A DNA stretch of 64,000 nt from Orychophragmus violaceus (GCA_030180135.1 CM058240.1:73651581-73715580); one strand, 5' to 3'. Shown: positions 35,516 to 45,915, counted from the stretch's first letter. The notes: generated from the sequence alone by a model not told the origin. Numbers and translations are program-made.

Positions 35516-35520
35516 CAGTC

Positions 35521-36161
35521 TGTTGGATCCCCTAGGATCTAGGGTTTGATATATTGAATGAAAACCAACCTCGTTCTTACCTTTGAACTGGCAGCGGAAT
35601 GAGTATGGTGAACGAGATCAGTGGAGCAACGCAGATGCCTTGCCTCTACCAGATACACACGCACGCTCGCTGGAAACGGGATGCTAGTGCCGGATCAACG
35701 GGATTCGAATCTCTCTGGTGTGTCTACTGTTTCTATCAAGAAAAGTGGATTGCCTACTGTTTAGGTCGAAACTCTCGAGTTTTATTCGACCTAAACATGC
35801 TTAACGGGCCAGACTTAATTAAGTCCCAACCCGAAAAGCTGTTTCGGAAATTCCGAACTGTGTCGACCGACACACAAGCTGTGTCGATCGACACAACACC
35901 ATTATATCGTTTATAATGCACATCCAATGCACATTAATATGATCATTACCATAATGATCATTCCCATGTCGTAGCTTCCAGTTTGCTTAGGTGTGTGACC
36001 CTATAGGATCATATAATACTGGCAGTAAGTATACAACTTACAGATTGCAAGAGGCTTCTAGCAAAACATTGCAACCGCCCAGTATTATACGAATGTCTGA
36101 TCTCGACACACAACTATCACATGAGTGAGTACAAGTATGATTTCAGGACAGTATCCCAACA
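35521..36161 (-). repeat. Copia-A 3' LTR (complete)
   Basis: Begins TGTTGG and ends CCAACA (6-bp terminal inverted repeats) on the plus strand. A palindrome pair (CGACCG at 35864 and CGATCG at 35885, 21 bp) lies shortly downstream, in element sense, of TATAAACG and TATAATGG. It adjoins a polypurine tract in minus sense (36162-36177). Confidence 0.9.
35860..35895. promoter_or_regulatory. Palindrome pair in Copia-A LTR
   Basis: TGTCGACCGACA and TGTCGATCGACA, cores 21 bp apart. Same form as in the leader and in Athila-5. Confidence 0.6.
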
Positions 36162-36992
36162 ATCTCCCACTTGTACTGTAATCATCTATTCCTATAATCC
36201 TTTTGTCTCTATATCTCGATTTGGCATAAGGCAAGATTGGTGTCATCCTTATTAAGCCAACATCGTGTTTATCGAACTCCTGATCTCATACTGAAACATT
36301 ACAAACAACTGAACTACAGTTCGTTTGAGTGCGGCCACACATTTTTTCAGTATTAAATCTTCGATAGGCCCTGAGATATTTATCTCCCGTTATACAGGAG
36401 GGACAAATCCCATCTTGTTCCATCCCTGTTTCAACGCACACTTCATGATAAACTTGAACAGTGCCGTTATAGTCGCCAGTTACGGGTCGACGTTTGACAA
36501 AGTCAAAGTGTACCAATTCATATGCAAGAAAGCATGAAGAACTCAGGTCTAAGGACTATACTCTATAGTCGTAATGAGAACCTCTTATGACATAGATATA
36601 ACTATCTTGTAGACTTCTCATTAGTGGGTCATGTCCGATCATATGTTCACTAACATATATCTATGTGACTGACTGCGATAATCATATCATTGGCTCCATG
36701 AAACTTAGCCAACAATCACCTCACAATCTAGTCTCTCGCGGTTGTCAGTGTCCCACTTTGATAACCTCGACTACGGACAAAACATAATTTATGTCATATT
36801 TAACTTACAGGGTTTCATGATCAAGTCCTCAACTTGATTACCTATAATATGTCATAAACTTATTTTGGGACCATTATTTAGATCACAATAAATAATGCTG
36901 AAATCAAATTTCATTAAAACACTTCCAAAGAATGTTTACAAGAGCGTCTTATTATAACTAAAACAAAACTGAAACTCCCACTAGAATCAAGA
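36162..36992 (-). other. Copia-A 3' untranslated region and PPT
   Basis: Non-coding stretch between the RT-RNase H stop and the 3' LTR. In minus sense it ends AGTACAAGTGGGAGAT right before the LTR, the expected polypurine tract. Nothing else is recognised. Confidence 0.75.
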
Positions 36993-38906
36993 TTACATCT
37001 TAAGATCTCTAATGCCTACAGCAGTCGTATGACTCTCATGCTTAGGCCTTGGGAGTGACTTGGTCAGAGGATCAGCGACATTCTCGCCTGTCGGAACTCG
37101 GCTGATCTTCACACCACCTCTATTGACGATATCACGAATCAGGTGATATCTCCTCTCAACGTGTTTGGACTTCTGGTGTGACCTGGGTTCTTTCGCCTGA
37201 GCAATGGCTCCATTGTTGTCACAAAACAAAGCCACTGGCTCCAAGATACTAGGAACGACACCAAGTTCAGTCATGAACTTCTTGATCCAAACAGCTTCCT
37301 TTACCGCTTCTGAAGCAGCAACATATTCAGCTTCCGTTGTGGAATCAGCTACGGTATTCTGCTTAGAGCTCTTCCAGCTCACTGCACCGCCATTTAGACA
37401 GAAGACATATCCATATTGTGATCGGAAATCGTCTCTGTCTGTCTGAAAACTCGCATCGGTGAATCCATTCACCACAAGTTCTTCACTTCCTCCATACACA
37501 AGGAATTTATCCTTAGTATGTCTCAAATACTTGAGAATATTCTTGACAGATGTCCAGTGAACTTCACCTGGATCAGATTGGTATCTACTCGTCATGCTTA
37601 ACGCGTAAGCTACATCTGGACGAGTGCAGAGCATGGCATACATAATAGATCCTATTGCAGAAGCATAAGGAATCCTATTCATGCGTTCTCGCTCAGCATG
37701 TGTCGCTGGACACTGCTTCTTGCTGAGACCAGTGCCATGAGACATCGGTATGAAGCCCTTCCTGGAATCATGCATCCTGAATCTGTGCAGCACCTTATCA
37801 ATATAAGTGTCCTGGCACAATCCAATCAGCCTGTTTACTCTATCTCTGTAGATTCTGATTCCAAGAATATACGCGGCTTCTCCCATGTCTTTCATGGAAA
37901 AACAACTTCCGAGCCAAGTCTTAACAGACTGAAGCAACGGAACGTCATTACCGAGGAGGAGTATGTCATCGACATACAGTACAAGAAACGTAATTTTGCT
38001 CCCACTAGTCTTCTTGTAAACACATGGTTCCTCTTCGTTCTTGATGAAACCAAATTGTTTAACTGATTCATCAAAACGAAGATTCCAACTCCGTGATGCT
38101 TGCTTCAATCCATAAATGGATTTATGAAGCTTGCATACCTTCCCAGCGTTCTTAGGATCGACAAAACCTTCAGGCTGTGTCATATACATATCCTCTTCCA
38201 GAATACCATTCAGGAATGCGGTTTTGACATCCATTTGCCAAATCTCATAATCATAATGAGCGGCAATCGCTAGAAGAATCCGAATGGATTTAAGCATAGC
38301 GACTGGGGAATAGGTTTCATCATAGTCAATACCATGAATTTGCTTGAAACCTTTAGCCACCAACCTCGCTTTGTAAATCTGTACATTGCCATCCACGTCA
38401 ATCTTCTTCTTGAAGATCCATTTACACTCAATGGCTTTTGCACCATTAGGTAAATCGACCAAGGACCATACTTGGTTTTCTGACATGGATCCCATTTCGG
38501 ACTTAGAGGCTCCAAGCCACTTTTCGGAGTCCGGGCCCATCATTGCTTCCGCGAAGGTCACTGGTTCGTCACTATCAATGATCATCAGATCATTTGAATC
38601 GGTCACGAGAAATCTATAGTATCTCTCGGGTTCGTGACGGATCCTTCCGGATCTGCGAACTTCAGGCTCCACAGGCGCCGGTTCCACAGAACTTTGTGGA
38701 TCCAACTGCTGCTCTTCCTCAGCAGGTTGAGCAATCTCCTGTGCATCTCGAATTTCTTCAAGATGTACTTTACTCCCACTGTTTTTCTTAGAGAGAAACT
38801 CCCTCTCAAGAAAAGAACAGTCCCGAGCAACAAATACTTTGTTCTCAGATTGGTTGTAAAAGTAGTATGCCTTGATTTCCCTAGGATATAACCAACGAAG
38901 TAGCAT
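36993..38906 (-). CDS. Copia-A reverse transcriptase and RNase H
   Basis: 637 codons of the Ty1/copia polyprotein. An acidic linker (to ~residue 100) with RRSGRIRHEPERYY precedes RT (about 120-360), which has KWIFKKK, KARLVAKGF, MDVKTAFLNG, SIYGLKQASRSWN and the catalytic LYVDDILLLG. RNase H (about 470-610) has GFTDASFQTD, STTEAEYVAASEA and CDNNGAIAQA. All catalytic motifs look intact. The N-terminus is the end of the integrase C-terminal region. The initiator methionine is only the first Met after a frame break, since a 1-base loss near 38975 and a 2-base gain near 38895 separate it from the upstream ORF. Confidence 0.93.
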   Translation of the reverse strand: MLLRWLYPREIKAYYFYNQSENKVFVARDCSFLEREFLSKKNSGSKVHLEEIRDAQEIAQPAEEEQQLDPQSSVEPAPVEPEVRRSGRIRHEPERYYRFLVTDSNDLMIIDSDEPVTFAEAMMGPDSEKWLGASKSEMGSMSENQVWSLVDLPNGAKAIECKWIFKKKIDVDGNVQIYKARLVAKGFKQIHGIDYDETYSPVAMLKSIRILLAIAAHYDYEIWQMDVKTAFLNGILEEDMYMTQPEGFVDPKNAGKVCKLHKSIYGLKQASRSWNLRFDESVKQFGFIKNEEEPCVYKKTSGSKITFLVLYVDDILLLGNDVPLLQSVKTWLGSCFSMKDMGEAAYILGIRIYRDRVNRLIGLCQDTYIDKVLHRFRMHDSRKGFIPMSHGTGLSKKQCPATHAERERMNRIPYASAIGSIMYAMLCTRPDVAYALSMTSRYQSDPGEVHWTSVKNILKYLRHTKDKFLVYGGSEELVVNGFTDASFQTDRDDFRSQYGYVFCLNGGAVSWKSSKQNTVADSTTEAEYVAASEAVKEAVWIKKFMTELGVVPSILEPVALFCDNNGAIAQAKEPRSHQKSKHVERRYHLIRDIVNRGGVKISRVPTGENVADPLTKSLPRPKHESHTTAVGIRDLKM

Positions 38907-38973
38907 TTATCTGATTTGGGTGCAAGCTTGTCAGAGATTAAACGTTTGACATAAGCCTCACAACCCCAAATCC

Positions 38974-40959
38974 TCAGGAAAGACAGCTAGGAACATTCCC
39001 AGTCCACAGTTCATGTGGTGTCTTTTCCACTGATTTAGATGGTACCCTATTTAGTGTAAACGCAGACGTTTCTAGAGCGTATCCCCAAAAGGATAATGGA
39101 AGATTTGAATGACTCATCATAGACCGTACCATATCCAATAAGGTTCGATTCCTCCTCTCTGACACTCCATTCCATTGGGGTGTACCAGGAGGAGTGAGTT
39201 GTGAAATAATTCCACACTCGCTCAGATAGTCGCTGAATTCTTGACTCAAGTATTCTCCTCCGCGATCCGATCGCAGAACTTTGATACTTTTGCCAAGTTG
39301 ATTTTGTACTTCATTCTTGAATTCCTTGAATCTATCAAAGGATTCCGACTTGTGTCTCATCAAATAGGCATAGCTATACCTACTGAAATCATCAGTGAAG
39401 GTAATGAAGTACTTGTAATTTCCTCTGGCAACAGTACTCATCGGCCCACATACATCAGTATGAACAAGGCCCAATAAGTCACTGGCCCTTTCATTTGGTT
39501 TGTTGAAAGGGGCTCTAGCCATTTTGCCTATCAAACAAGATTCGCATTTCTCACATGATTCAAAATCAAATGAGCCCAGAAGCCCATTTCTATGGAGCCT
39601 TTGGATGCGTTTCTCATTTATGTGGCCCAAACGACAATGCCATAAGAAAGTCGGGTTTTCGTCATTGGACTTAAACCGCTTTGTATTTATGTTAAAGACA
39701 GGCATTTCTTGGTTTAAAACATATAACCCATTATCTAATGGGGCGCTACCATAAAACGTACCATCACGATTAAAAGAACAAACTTTATTCTTAACAGCAA
39801 AATCAAAACCTTCCAAATCCAAAACGGAAACTGAAATTATGTTTCTGCTTATCGCAGGTACAAAGTAGCAATTATTTAAAATTAAAAACATGCCCGATGG
39901 TAAGGACAACTCGTAGGTGCCTACGGCCAGTGCAGCAACCTTAGCTCCATTTCCGACCCGTAGCTCCACTTGTCCTTTCTTCAGCGTCCTACTGTTTCTT
40001 AGTGCCTGCACATTTGTACAAATATGAGCACCGCAGCCGGTATCCAATACCCACGAAGTAGGACTAGAAGACATAACATTAAGTTCGATAACATAAATAC
40101 CTGAGTCAGAACCATCATACGTCTTCTTCAGCTTCTTGTAATCTTCCATGAACTTCTTGCAGTCTTTCTTCCAATGCCCCAATTGCTTGCAGTAGTTGCA
40201 CTTATCCTTAGGAGAAGGCCCGGATTTGGGCTTCGGCTTGGGCTTATCCTGACTTTCAGCCTGGACAACCTGGGCCTTACCCTTACCCTTCTTCGGTTTC
40301 TTAAACCTCTTACCCCCTTGTACCATCAGGACACTGGGAGTAGCCTTCTTGAGATTCGGTTCTGCTGTCTTCAGCATACCGTGCAACTCAGTCAATGTCT
40401 TAGTCATGTTTTGCATGTTATAGTTCATGATGAACTGATCAAAACACGACGGCAAAGACTGCTGAATCATGTCAGTGGCTAGCTCCTGGCTAATGGCACA
40501 GTCCAGTTTCCCCAGGTTATCAATGTAACCCATCATTTTAAGGACATGAGGACTTACTGGACTGTCCTTAGCCAACTTGCAATCCATGAGAGATTTAACC
40601 GTCTGGTATCTCTCTGTGCGAGCTTGCTCCTGAAACAAAGCTTTCAGGTTGTTAATTATCTCAATGGGTGACATCACGTTCTCATATTGCTTCTGCAGCT
40701 CAGAGTTCATAGTAACCAGCATTAGACAATTAACATCTTTGACATCAGCTGAATGCTTATCCCAAGCATTCTTTTCTGTCTGCGGGGCATTGGAACGTGG
40801 CCTCTCGGTGAGAACTCTTTCAAGGACATATTCCTTGTTCTCCTGCCTGAGAACTTTTCTCAGGTTCCGATACCATTCCAAGAAATTAGATCCATTTAAC
40901 TTGTCCTTCTCAGGGATGGATCTTAGTGAGAAAGTGTTGATGTGATTTGAGACACACAT
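38974..40959 (-). CDS. Copia-A gag-protease-integrase
   Basis: 661 codons. Gag (1-270) starts MCVSNHINTF and has LNGSNFLEWYRNLR and a zinc knuckle CNYCKQLGHWKKDC. Protease follows with WVLDTGCGAH. The pre-integrase zinc finger has LWHCRLGHIN and CESCLIGK. The integrase core has HTDVCGPM (first Asp), the RSDRGGEYLS motif (second Asp) and NGVSERRNRTLL (Glu). The catalytic sets appear complete. The ORF is ended by a frameshift right after HELWTGNVPS, close to the integrase C-terminus. The start fits family length and is 1.3 kb from the PBS. Confidence 0.93.
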   Translation of the reverse strand: MCVSNHINTFSLRSIPEKDKLNGSNFLEWYRNLRKVLRQENKEYVLERVLTERPRSNAPQTEKNAWDKHSADVKDVNCLMLVTMNSELQKQYENVMSPIEIINNLKALFQEQARTERYQTVKSLMDCKLAKDSPVSPHVLKMMGYIDNLGKLDCAISQELATDMIQQSLPSCFDQFIMNYNMQNMTKTLTELHGMLKTAEPNLKKATPSVLMVQGGKRFKKPKKGKGKAQVVQAESQDKPKPKPKSGPSPKDKCNYCKQLGHWKKDCKKFMEDYKKLKKTYDGSDSGIYVIELNVMSSSPTSWVLDTGCGAHICTNVQALRNSRTLKKGQVELRVGNGAKVAALAVGTYELSLPSGMFLILNNCYFVPAISRNIISVSVLDLEGFDFAVKNKVCSFNRDGTFYGSAPLDNGLYVLNQEMPVFNINTKRFKSNDENPTFLWHCRLGHINEKRIQRLHRNGLLGSFDFESCEKCESCLIGKMARAPFNKPNERASDLLGLVHTDVCGPMSTVARGNYKYFITFTDDFSRYSYAYLMRHKSESFDRFKEFKNEVQNQLGKSIKVLRSDRGGEYLSQEFSDYLSECGIISQLTPPGTPQWNGVSERRNRTLLDMVRSMMSHSNLPLSFWGYALETSAFTLNRVPSKSVEKTPHELWTGNVPSCLS

Positions 40960-42289
40960 AGCTGTAATTCAAAAGGTAGATTTTAGTTATAATGCTCAAG
41001 AAATGAGAATTCTTATCTAATAAGAAAAACTCGCATTGTATTCAAAACTATGTTTCCTCAGATGAATACAATGAGCCAAGATCCTCAGATTACTAAAATT
41101 CGAGTGGGCGACTCGCCGTTACTCAAACTTTAGTTATCTAGGTAAGCAAATCATTGCTAATTGTACTCAGTACAACTCTTGGTCATGGATAAGACAAACT
41201 ATGTCCAATCCACTCTGATGTCTCTGGGCCCAGAACTTCCGTTAGCCCAGTCAAGTAAAACCAATCTTTTTTCTGTCTAGCGATCACTGATAGTTGCACT
41301 GCAAGTCTGTGAATGACCACCTGCCTTACTCATGTTGCAGTGGATATCAAGGACTCCAAGAATATCCAACAAACGACACGAGTCTTGACAGTAGACAAGA
41401 TCGGGCAAGACATCAAGATCACTTGATATTTAGTTGAGGAAATGAACCGTTTTATCTTGATGCATATCCAATACACATCCAAGAATTTATTAATTTATTT
41501 AAAACATCCAGTTTTATTAGTTTTAGGTTCATCTAGAACTTTTAGGATTAAACTGTTCTGGTATATGCAAATTTGTGGTCCAACCAGTATATCTGCGAAT
41601 GTTGTGTCGATTGACGCCAACCATTGGCATCGGTCGATGCAACCATACTTAAACCGATCTTCGATAACCGGTCAAACCGGATCGAATTTACTTAACCGAT
41701 TCAATCCAATTGAACCGGTTCGGTTTAATGGTCCATGTCGATCGTCACACACTGTGTGTCGATCGACATTACCAAACCATAACCAATTGTTTAATTCAAA
41801 TTAACCGAGCAAGATAACCAGTTCAATCCAATTGAACCGATCTATCTAATCGCTTTGCCTGTGTCGACCGACACACCCAGTGTATCGACCGACACAGCAG
41901 GAATACGGGTACTCGATCTCAGATCGAAACCCTAAAATTATTTGCGGATTTTCGCTTTGTGTCGACCGACACACGCTTTGTGTCGATCGATACTTTGCGA
42001 CAAACCCTAAAATTTTATTGCGAGTTTTCGCTCTGTGTCGACCGACACACGCTTTGTGTCGATCGACACCCTGCGACAAACCCTAAAATTTTACGTGTTA
42101 TTTCGCGGCGTGTCGACCGACACACGCTTTGTGTCGATCGACACAGTGCGATTCAATAGTTCATCGATTTTTAACAGGAACAAAACCGAGAATAAAACAT
42201 GAAAACACGATTTCAACATGCAACAATCAATTCAACAACATCAAGTTTCGAATTATTTGCATTAGATTCAATAGCTAAACCCTAACAAC
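40960..42289 (-). other. Copia-A leader, non-coding
   Basis: No ORF of note. The PBS-proximal part, up to 41604, is filled with palindrome pairs, three of them in ~75-bp tandem repeats. The remainder, next to gag, shows nothing recognisable. Confidence 0.7.
41604..42151. promoter_or_regulatory. Array of paired palindromes in Copia-A leader
   Basis: Core pairs at 41608/41631, 41739/41760, 41865/41886, 41963/41984, 42039/42060 and 42114/42135. All but the first have exactly 21-bp spacing. The usual form is GTGTCGACCGACACAC, then a short spacer, then GTGTCGATCGACAC, followed by TGCGA. The last three pairs sit in tandem repeats of about 75 bp. Short ORFs on both strands rich in VDRH or CRST are repeat-derived. 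Confidence 0.8.
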
Positions 42290-42301
42290 GCTCTGATACC
42301 A
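42290..42301 (-). other. Copia-A primer binding site
   Basis: In minus sense TGGTATCAGAGC, complementary to initiator tRNA-Met, one base inside the 5' LTR. Confidence 0.9.
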
Positions 42302-42302
42302 C

Positions 42303-42398
42303 TGTTGGATCCCCTAGGATCTAGGGTTTGATATATTGAATGAAAACCAACCACGTTCTTACCTTTGAACTGGCAGCGGAATGAGTATGGTGAACGAG
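42303..42398 (-). repeat. Copia-A 5' LTR remnant
   Basis: The first 96 bp of plus-strand LTR sequence match 35521-35617. The match stops inside the LTR and Tat RT sequence begins at once. Confidence 0.88.
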
Positions 42399-43010
42399 AA
42401 AATACCCTGACTAGCTCGCCAACCCAGTTGTAGTAAAGAAAAAGAACGAGAAGTGGAGAGTTTGTGTGGATTTGACAGACCTCAACAAAGCATATCCCAA
42501 AGACAGCTTCCCACTCCTGCACATCGACCGATTGGTGGAAGTTAGAGCTGGACATCAACTTTTATCCTTCATGAATGCCTTTTCGGGATACAATAAAATA
42601 CTGATGAATCCTGAAGACCAGGAAAATACCTCGTTCATAACAGATCGAGGCCCCTACTGCAACAAAGTGATGCCTTTTGGCCTAAAAAACGCAGGAGCCA
42701 CTTACAAACGCCTCGTCAACAAAATGTTCGCTGGACTATTGGGTAATACCATGGAGGTTTACATCAACGATATCTTGGTTAAGTCCTCAAAATGCGAGGA
42801 CCATATAGCTCAACTAAAAGAATGTTTTGTCATTCTCAACAAGTACGAGATGAAATTCAACCCTGCAAAGTGCACTTTCGGTGTTCCATCAGGAGAATTC
42901 CTGGGTTACTTAGTAACCAAAACTGAATCCCAAGCAAATTGCAATATTTTTGGAGATGTCATCTCCTAAATCCACACGAGAAGCCGAAAGATTTACCGAC
43001 AAAATTGCAG
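42399..43010 (+). pseudogene. Tat reverse transcriptase fragment
   Basis: Ty3 RT from the NPVVVKKKN motif on: VDLTDLNKAYPKDSF, MNAFSGYNKILM, MPFGLKNAGATYKRLV, then EVYINDILVKS, FNPAKCTFGV and FLGYLV. The catalytic box reads YIND instead of YIDD, so the first metal-binding Asp is lost. The N-terminal RT part and everything between it and the protease are missing at the Copia-A junction. A stop lies before NPVVV and another at 42967. Confidence 0.8.
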
Positions 43011-43019
43011 CACTGAATT

Positions 43020-43546
43020 GCTTCATATCGAGGTGGACTGATAAGTGTCTTCCTTTCTAACAGCTCCTCAAAGCAAATAAGAAATTTGTTTAGGATAAGA
43101 GGTGCAAAGAAGCATTCACCCAGCTTAAAACCTATCTCAGCGAGCCACCGATACTAGTGAAACCAGTGGAGGGAGAACCTCTGTACCTTTACTTAGCCAT
43201 CTGTTCGGTGGCAGTAAGCGGAGTTCTAGTTCGTGAAGATCATAATGAGCAAAAACCAGCCTACTATGTTAGCAAAACTTTGATCGACGCCGAGACGAGA
43301 TATCCCGTAGTGGAAAAGCTCGCACTAGCACAGCTAACCTCAGCTCGAAAGCTGCAACCATACTTCCAATCTCATTCGATTGTAGTGATGACCTCACAAT
43401 CCTTAAGGGCAATCCTGGATAGTCCCTGCCAATCATGTCGATTGGTGAAGTGGGTTATCAAATTGAGCGAGTATGATATAGAGTTCAGAACTCGAACTTT
43501 CTTAAAAGCACAAGTACTCGCTGACTTCATAATCAAACTCCCCTGA
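43020..43546 (+). pseudogene. Tat RT-associated RNase H and connection
   Basis: Connection domain words (CFISRWTDK, FVWDKRC-like) lead to a frame with PLYLYLAICSVAVSGVLVRED, KPAYYVSKTL, YPVVEKLALA, YFQSHSIVVMTS and WVIKLSEYDIEF. This is the degenerate RNase H typical of Tat elements, whose function is thought to be taken over by the second RNase H downstream. Stops precede the open part. Confidence 0.72.
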
Positions 43547-43559
43547 TCGTCAAACTCAA

Positions 43560-43985
43560 GCCGTCCTCATCCAAAAAGTGGACCCTCCATGTCGACGGTG
43601 CATCCTAAAAACATGGATCTGGGGTCAAAGTCAAGGTAATCTCTCCCACGGGGGAAGTATTGGAACATTCCTTCAGACTCCGCTTCGCTGCGTCAAATAA
43701 CAAAGCGGAGTACAAAACATTTATTGTCGGACTCAGACCTGCGATAGCAATTGTAGCACGCGAAGTAGATGCCTTCAGCGACTCCCAACTGGTCACGCGC
43801 CAATTTCACGGTGACTATGAAACCAAAGACGAGCGAATGGAGGCCTACATTCGTGTCGTTCACGGTCTTGCTAATTAAATCGATTCTTTCGATCTAACTC
43901 CAATTCCTAGAGTAGAGATTAAGGCAGCTGATGCCTTAGCATCATTAGCCTCGACCTCCAACCCAACTTAAAAAGGATCATACCA
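43560..43985 (+). pseudogene. Tat additional RNase H (aRNH)
   Basis: Archaeal-type RNase H that defines the Tat lineage: WTLHVDGAS (first Asp), ASNNKAEYKTF (Glu), FSDSQLVTRQFHGDYETKDE (Asp) and ADALASLAS (last Asp). The four acidic residues are visible, but stops after DGAS and after GLAN and a frame change break it. Confidence 0.75.
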
Positions 43986-44149
43986 GTCGAAGGGATCGAA
44001 AAGCCCATCATAGATGTCACGCTAAAAGCTCTATCTCTCAAAGAGAAAGGATTTGACCAACCGATTGATGTCGAACTGACACCCGAAAGGGAAACCAAAC
44101 TTGACACCATCGACGTTTATGATGACATCGACCCTAGGAATGCCATCTG

Positions 44150-45081
44150 CGTAGCTATCGTCCCGAACGGTCCCATAAAAATGACTTTCGTGGACCAGAC
44201 TTCGCAGGTAGACACTTTTATGCGGCGGGGGATGGATATATTGGGACTATGGCCGCATCAGGAAAGAAAAAAGCAATGCACTTACTTGTCAGGACTAACT
44301 ACTTCACCAAATGGATCGAAGTTGAGTCCTATTAAAAAAATCAAGGATGTCCATGTAGAGGAGTTTGTCTGACGAAACGAGCTATGTCGTCATGGACTTC
44401 CCATTGAGATCGTCAGTGATAACAGATCTTAGTTCATATCGAAGACATTTAAAACAATTTGCAAGATTTGGAACATAACGCTGAAATACTCGACGCCGCG
44501 TTACCCCCAAGGGAACGGAATGGCCGAGGCAGCTAACAAGTCGATCATGAATAACTTGAAGAAAAGGCTCGACGAATGCAAAACCAGCTAGAGCGACGAA
44601 CTCCCAGCTTTACTTTGGGCCTACAAGACCGTTCCTCAAAAATATACGGGCGAAACGCCCTTCTCCTTTGCCCATGGCACCAAAGCTGTAGTTTCCGCAG
44701 AAATCCTCGTTTCAAGCATTCACCAAACAAAATATCCACAAAATGAGGAACTGAATAACCAAATGATAACTGAGCTTGATCTCGTCTACGAGCGAAGGAA
44801 CCTCGCATTAGCTCGAATCCAAATTACCAACAGGCCGCCGCTCGCTACTATGATTCCCGAATTAAAACCCGAAGGTTTCAAGTAGGTGAGCTCGTCTTAC
44901 GAAAAGTGTTCGACAACAAAAAGGAAGAACATGCTAGAATGTTAGGGGAGAAGTGGGAAGGTCCTTACCAGGTCACCGACATCGTGTGGGAAGGGGTCTA
45001 TCGAATCAAGTTAGAAGATACCCATAAACCTGAAATACGACCTTGGAATATCATCAACCTCAAAAAGTGCTTCCACTAGGA
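44150..45081 (+). pseudogene. Tat integrase
   Basis: The zinc finger is largely missing. DTFMRRGMDILG (first Asp) is followed by broken frames with [42 protein letters not shown] (Glu) and LKKRLDE, then LLWAYKTVPQKYTGETPFSF, and a C-terminal part resembling GKWEGPYQV. There are several stops. The end is at CFH-stop near 45078. Confidence 0.75.
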
Positions 45082-45098
45082 ATACTCAATAAAAATTC

Positions 45099-45160
45099 GA
45101 ACTACGTTAAGGCTTGATCCCTCGACAGGGTACGTACGTAGGTCGACAACCGAGCACAGC
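45099..45160 (+). other. Conserved Tat post-pol stem-loop motif, copy 4
   Basis: AACTACG, GGCTTGATCCC, hairpin CCCT-CGAC-AGGG, TACGTACGTAGG. It lies about 20-40 bp after the integrase stop, which defines the motif's natural place. Confidence 0.6.
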
Positions 45161-45299
45161 CACCCCAAATATCTAACCTATGCAGAACTCGCAGTTTGAA
45201 GCGAAGTAGAAGACATCGCTCAAAGCCTAACGCACTCAACTCGCGATCAAGTTCTCAAATCTGTTAAGTTTGTCAAATACCACTTTGTATTATAAGTTT

Positions 45300-45915
45300 T
45301 CCTTATTCAATATATTTTCGATGTCGTCTCATTTTCACGACCTCGAAATAGTCCACTTTATTGCGATCTCATAACGGTCCTCCATTTTATAGAGACCTCA
45401 AAATCTCACTTTATTTCGATCTCACAATGATCCCCCATTTTATAGCGACCTCAAAACGGTCCACTTTATTGCGATCTCAAAACGGTCCTCCATTTTATAG
45501 CGACCTCAAATTGGTCCACTTATTGCGATACTCACAATGATCTTCCATTTTATAGCGACCTCAAAATGGTCCACTTTATTGCGATCTTACAACGATCCTC
45601 CATTTTATAGCGACCTCAAAATGGTCAACTTTATTGCGATCTCACAATGATCCTTCATTTTATAGTGACCTTAAAATGGTCCACTTTATTACGATCACAC
45701 AATGATCCTCCATTTTATGGCGACCTCAAAATTGTCCACTTTATTGCGATCTTACAACGATCCTCCATTTTAGAGTGACCTCCAAATGAACCACTTTATT
45801 GCCGTCTCACAACGATCCTCCATTTTATAGCGACTTCAAAACGGTTCATTTCATTGCGATATCAGAACAATCCTCATTTTCGTGACCTCAAAAGTCCTCT
45901 TTCTGCGATCTCACA
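45300..45915. repeat. 55-bp tandem array between Tat integrase and antisense ORF
   Basis: About eleven copies of a unit containing CGACCTCAAAATGGTCCACT, then TTTATTGCGATCTCACAATG and ATCCTCCATTTTATAG. Units drift by 1-3 bp and the ends are degenerate. It is too short in period for a centromeric satellite. Confidence 0.88.

Larger units (their letters stand above)
22409..35520 (+). mobile_element. Tat-lineage Ty3 element Y (5' part), split by Athila-2
   Basis: 5' LTR, PBS, gag and protease remnants in order on the plus strand. Athila-2 sits in gag. The copy ends at 35520 where Copia-A begins, shortly after the protease. Many stops and frameshifts make it an old copy. Its continuation right of Copia-A is uncertain: see the chimera finding. 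Confidence 0.75.
35521..42398 (-). mobile_element. Copia-A, Ty1/copia element with truncated 5' LTR
   Basis: Minus orientation: 96-bp remnant of the 5' LTR (42303-42398), PBS, 1.3-kb leader rich in paired palindromes, gag-PR-IN, RT-RNase H, PPT and a complete 641-bp 3' LTR. The coding region has two small indels between integrase and RT. The right end is a deletion junction rather than an LTR end, so no target duplication can be found. Confidence 0.93.

Noticed and set aside
36286..36537. ORFs on both strands between Copia-A RT and LTR
   Set aside because: Short, overlapping, in the 3' untranslated region, with no family resemblance.
41846..42159. Short ORFs rich in Cys-Val-Asp-Arg-His words on both strands
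   Set aside because: Encoded by the paired-palindrome repeats of the copia leader; symmetric on both strands.
45300..45915. Centromeric satellite
   Set aside because: The period is ~55 bp with few copies, and it is confined to one element's 3' region, unlike the 160-180-bp Brassicaceae centromere repeats.
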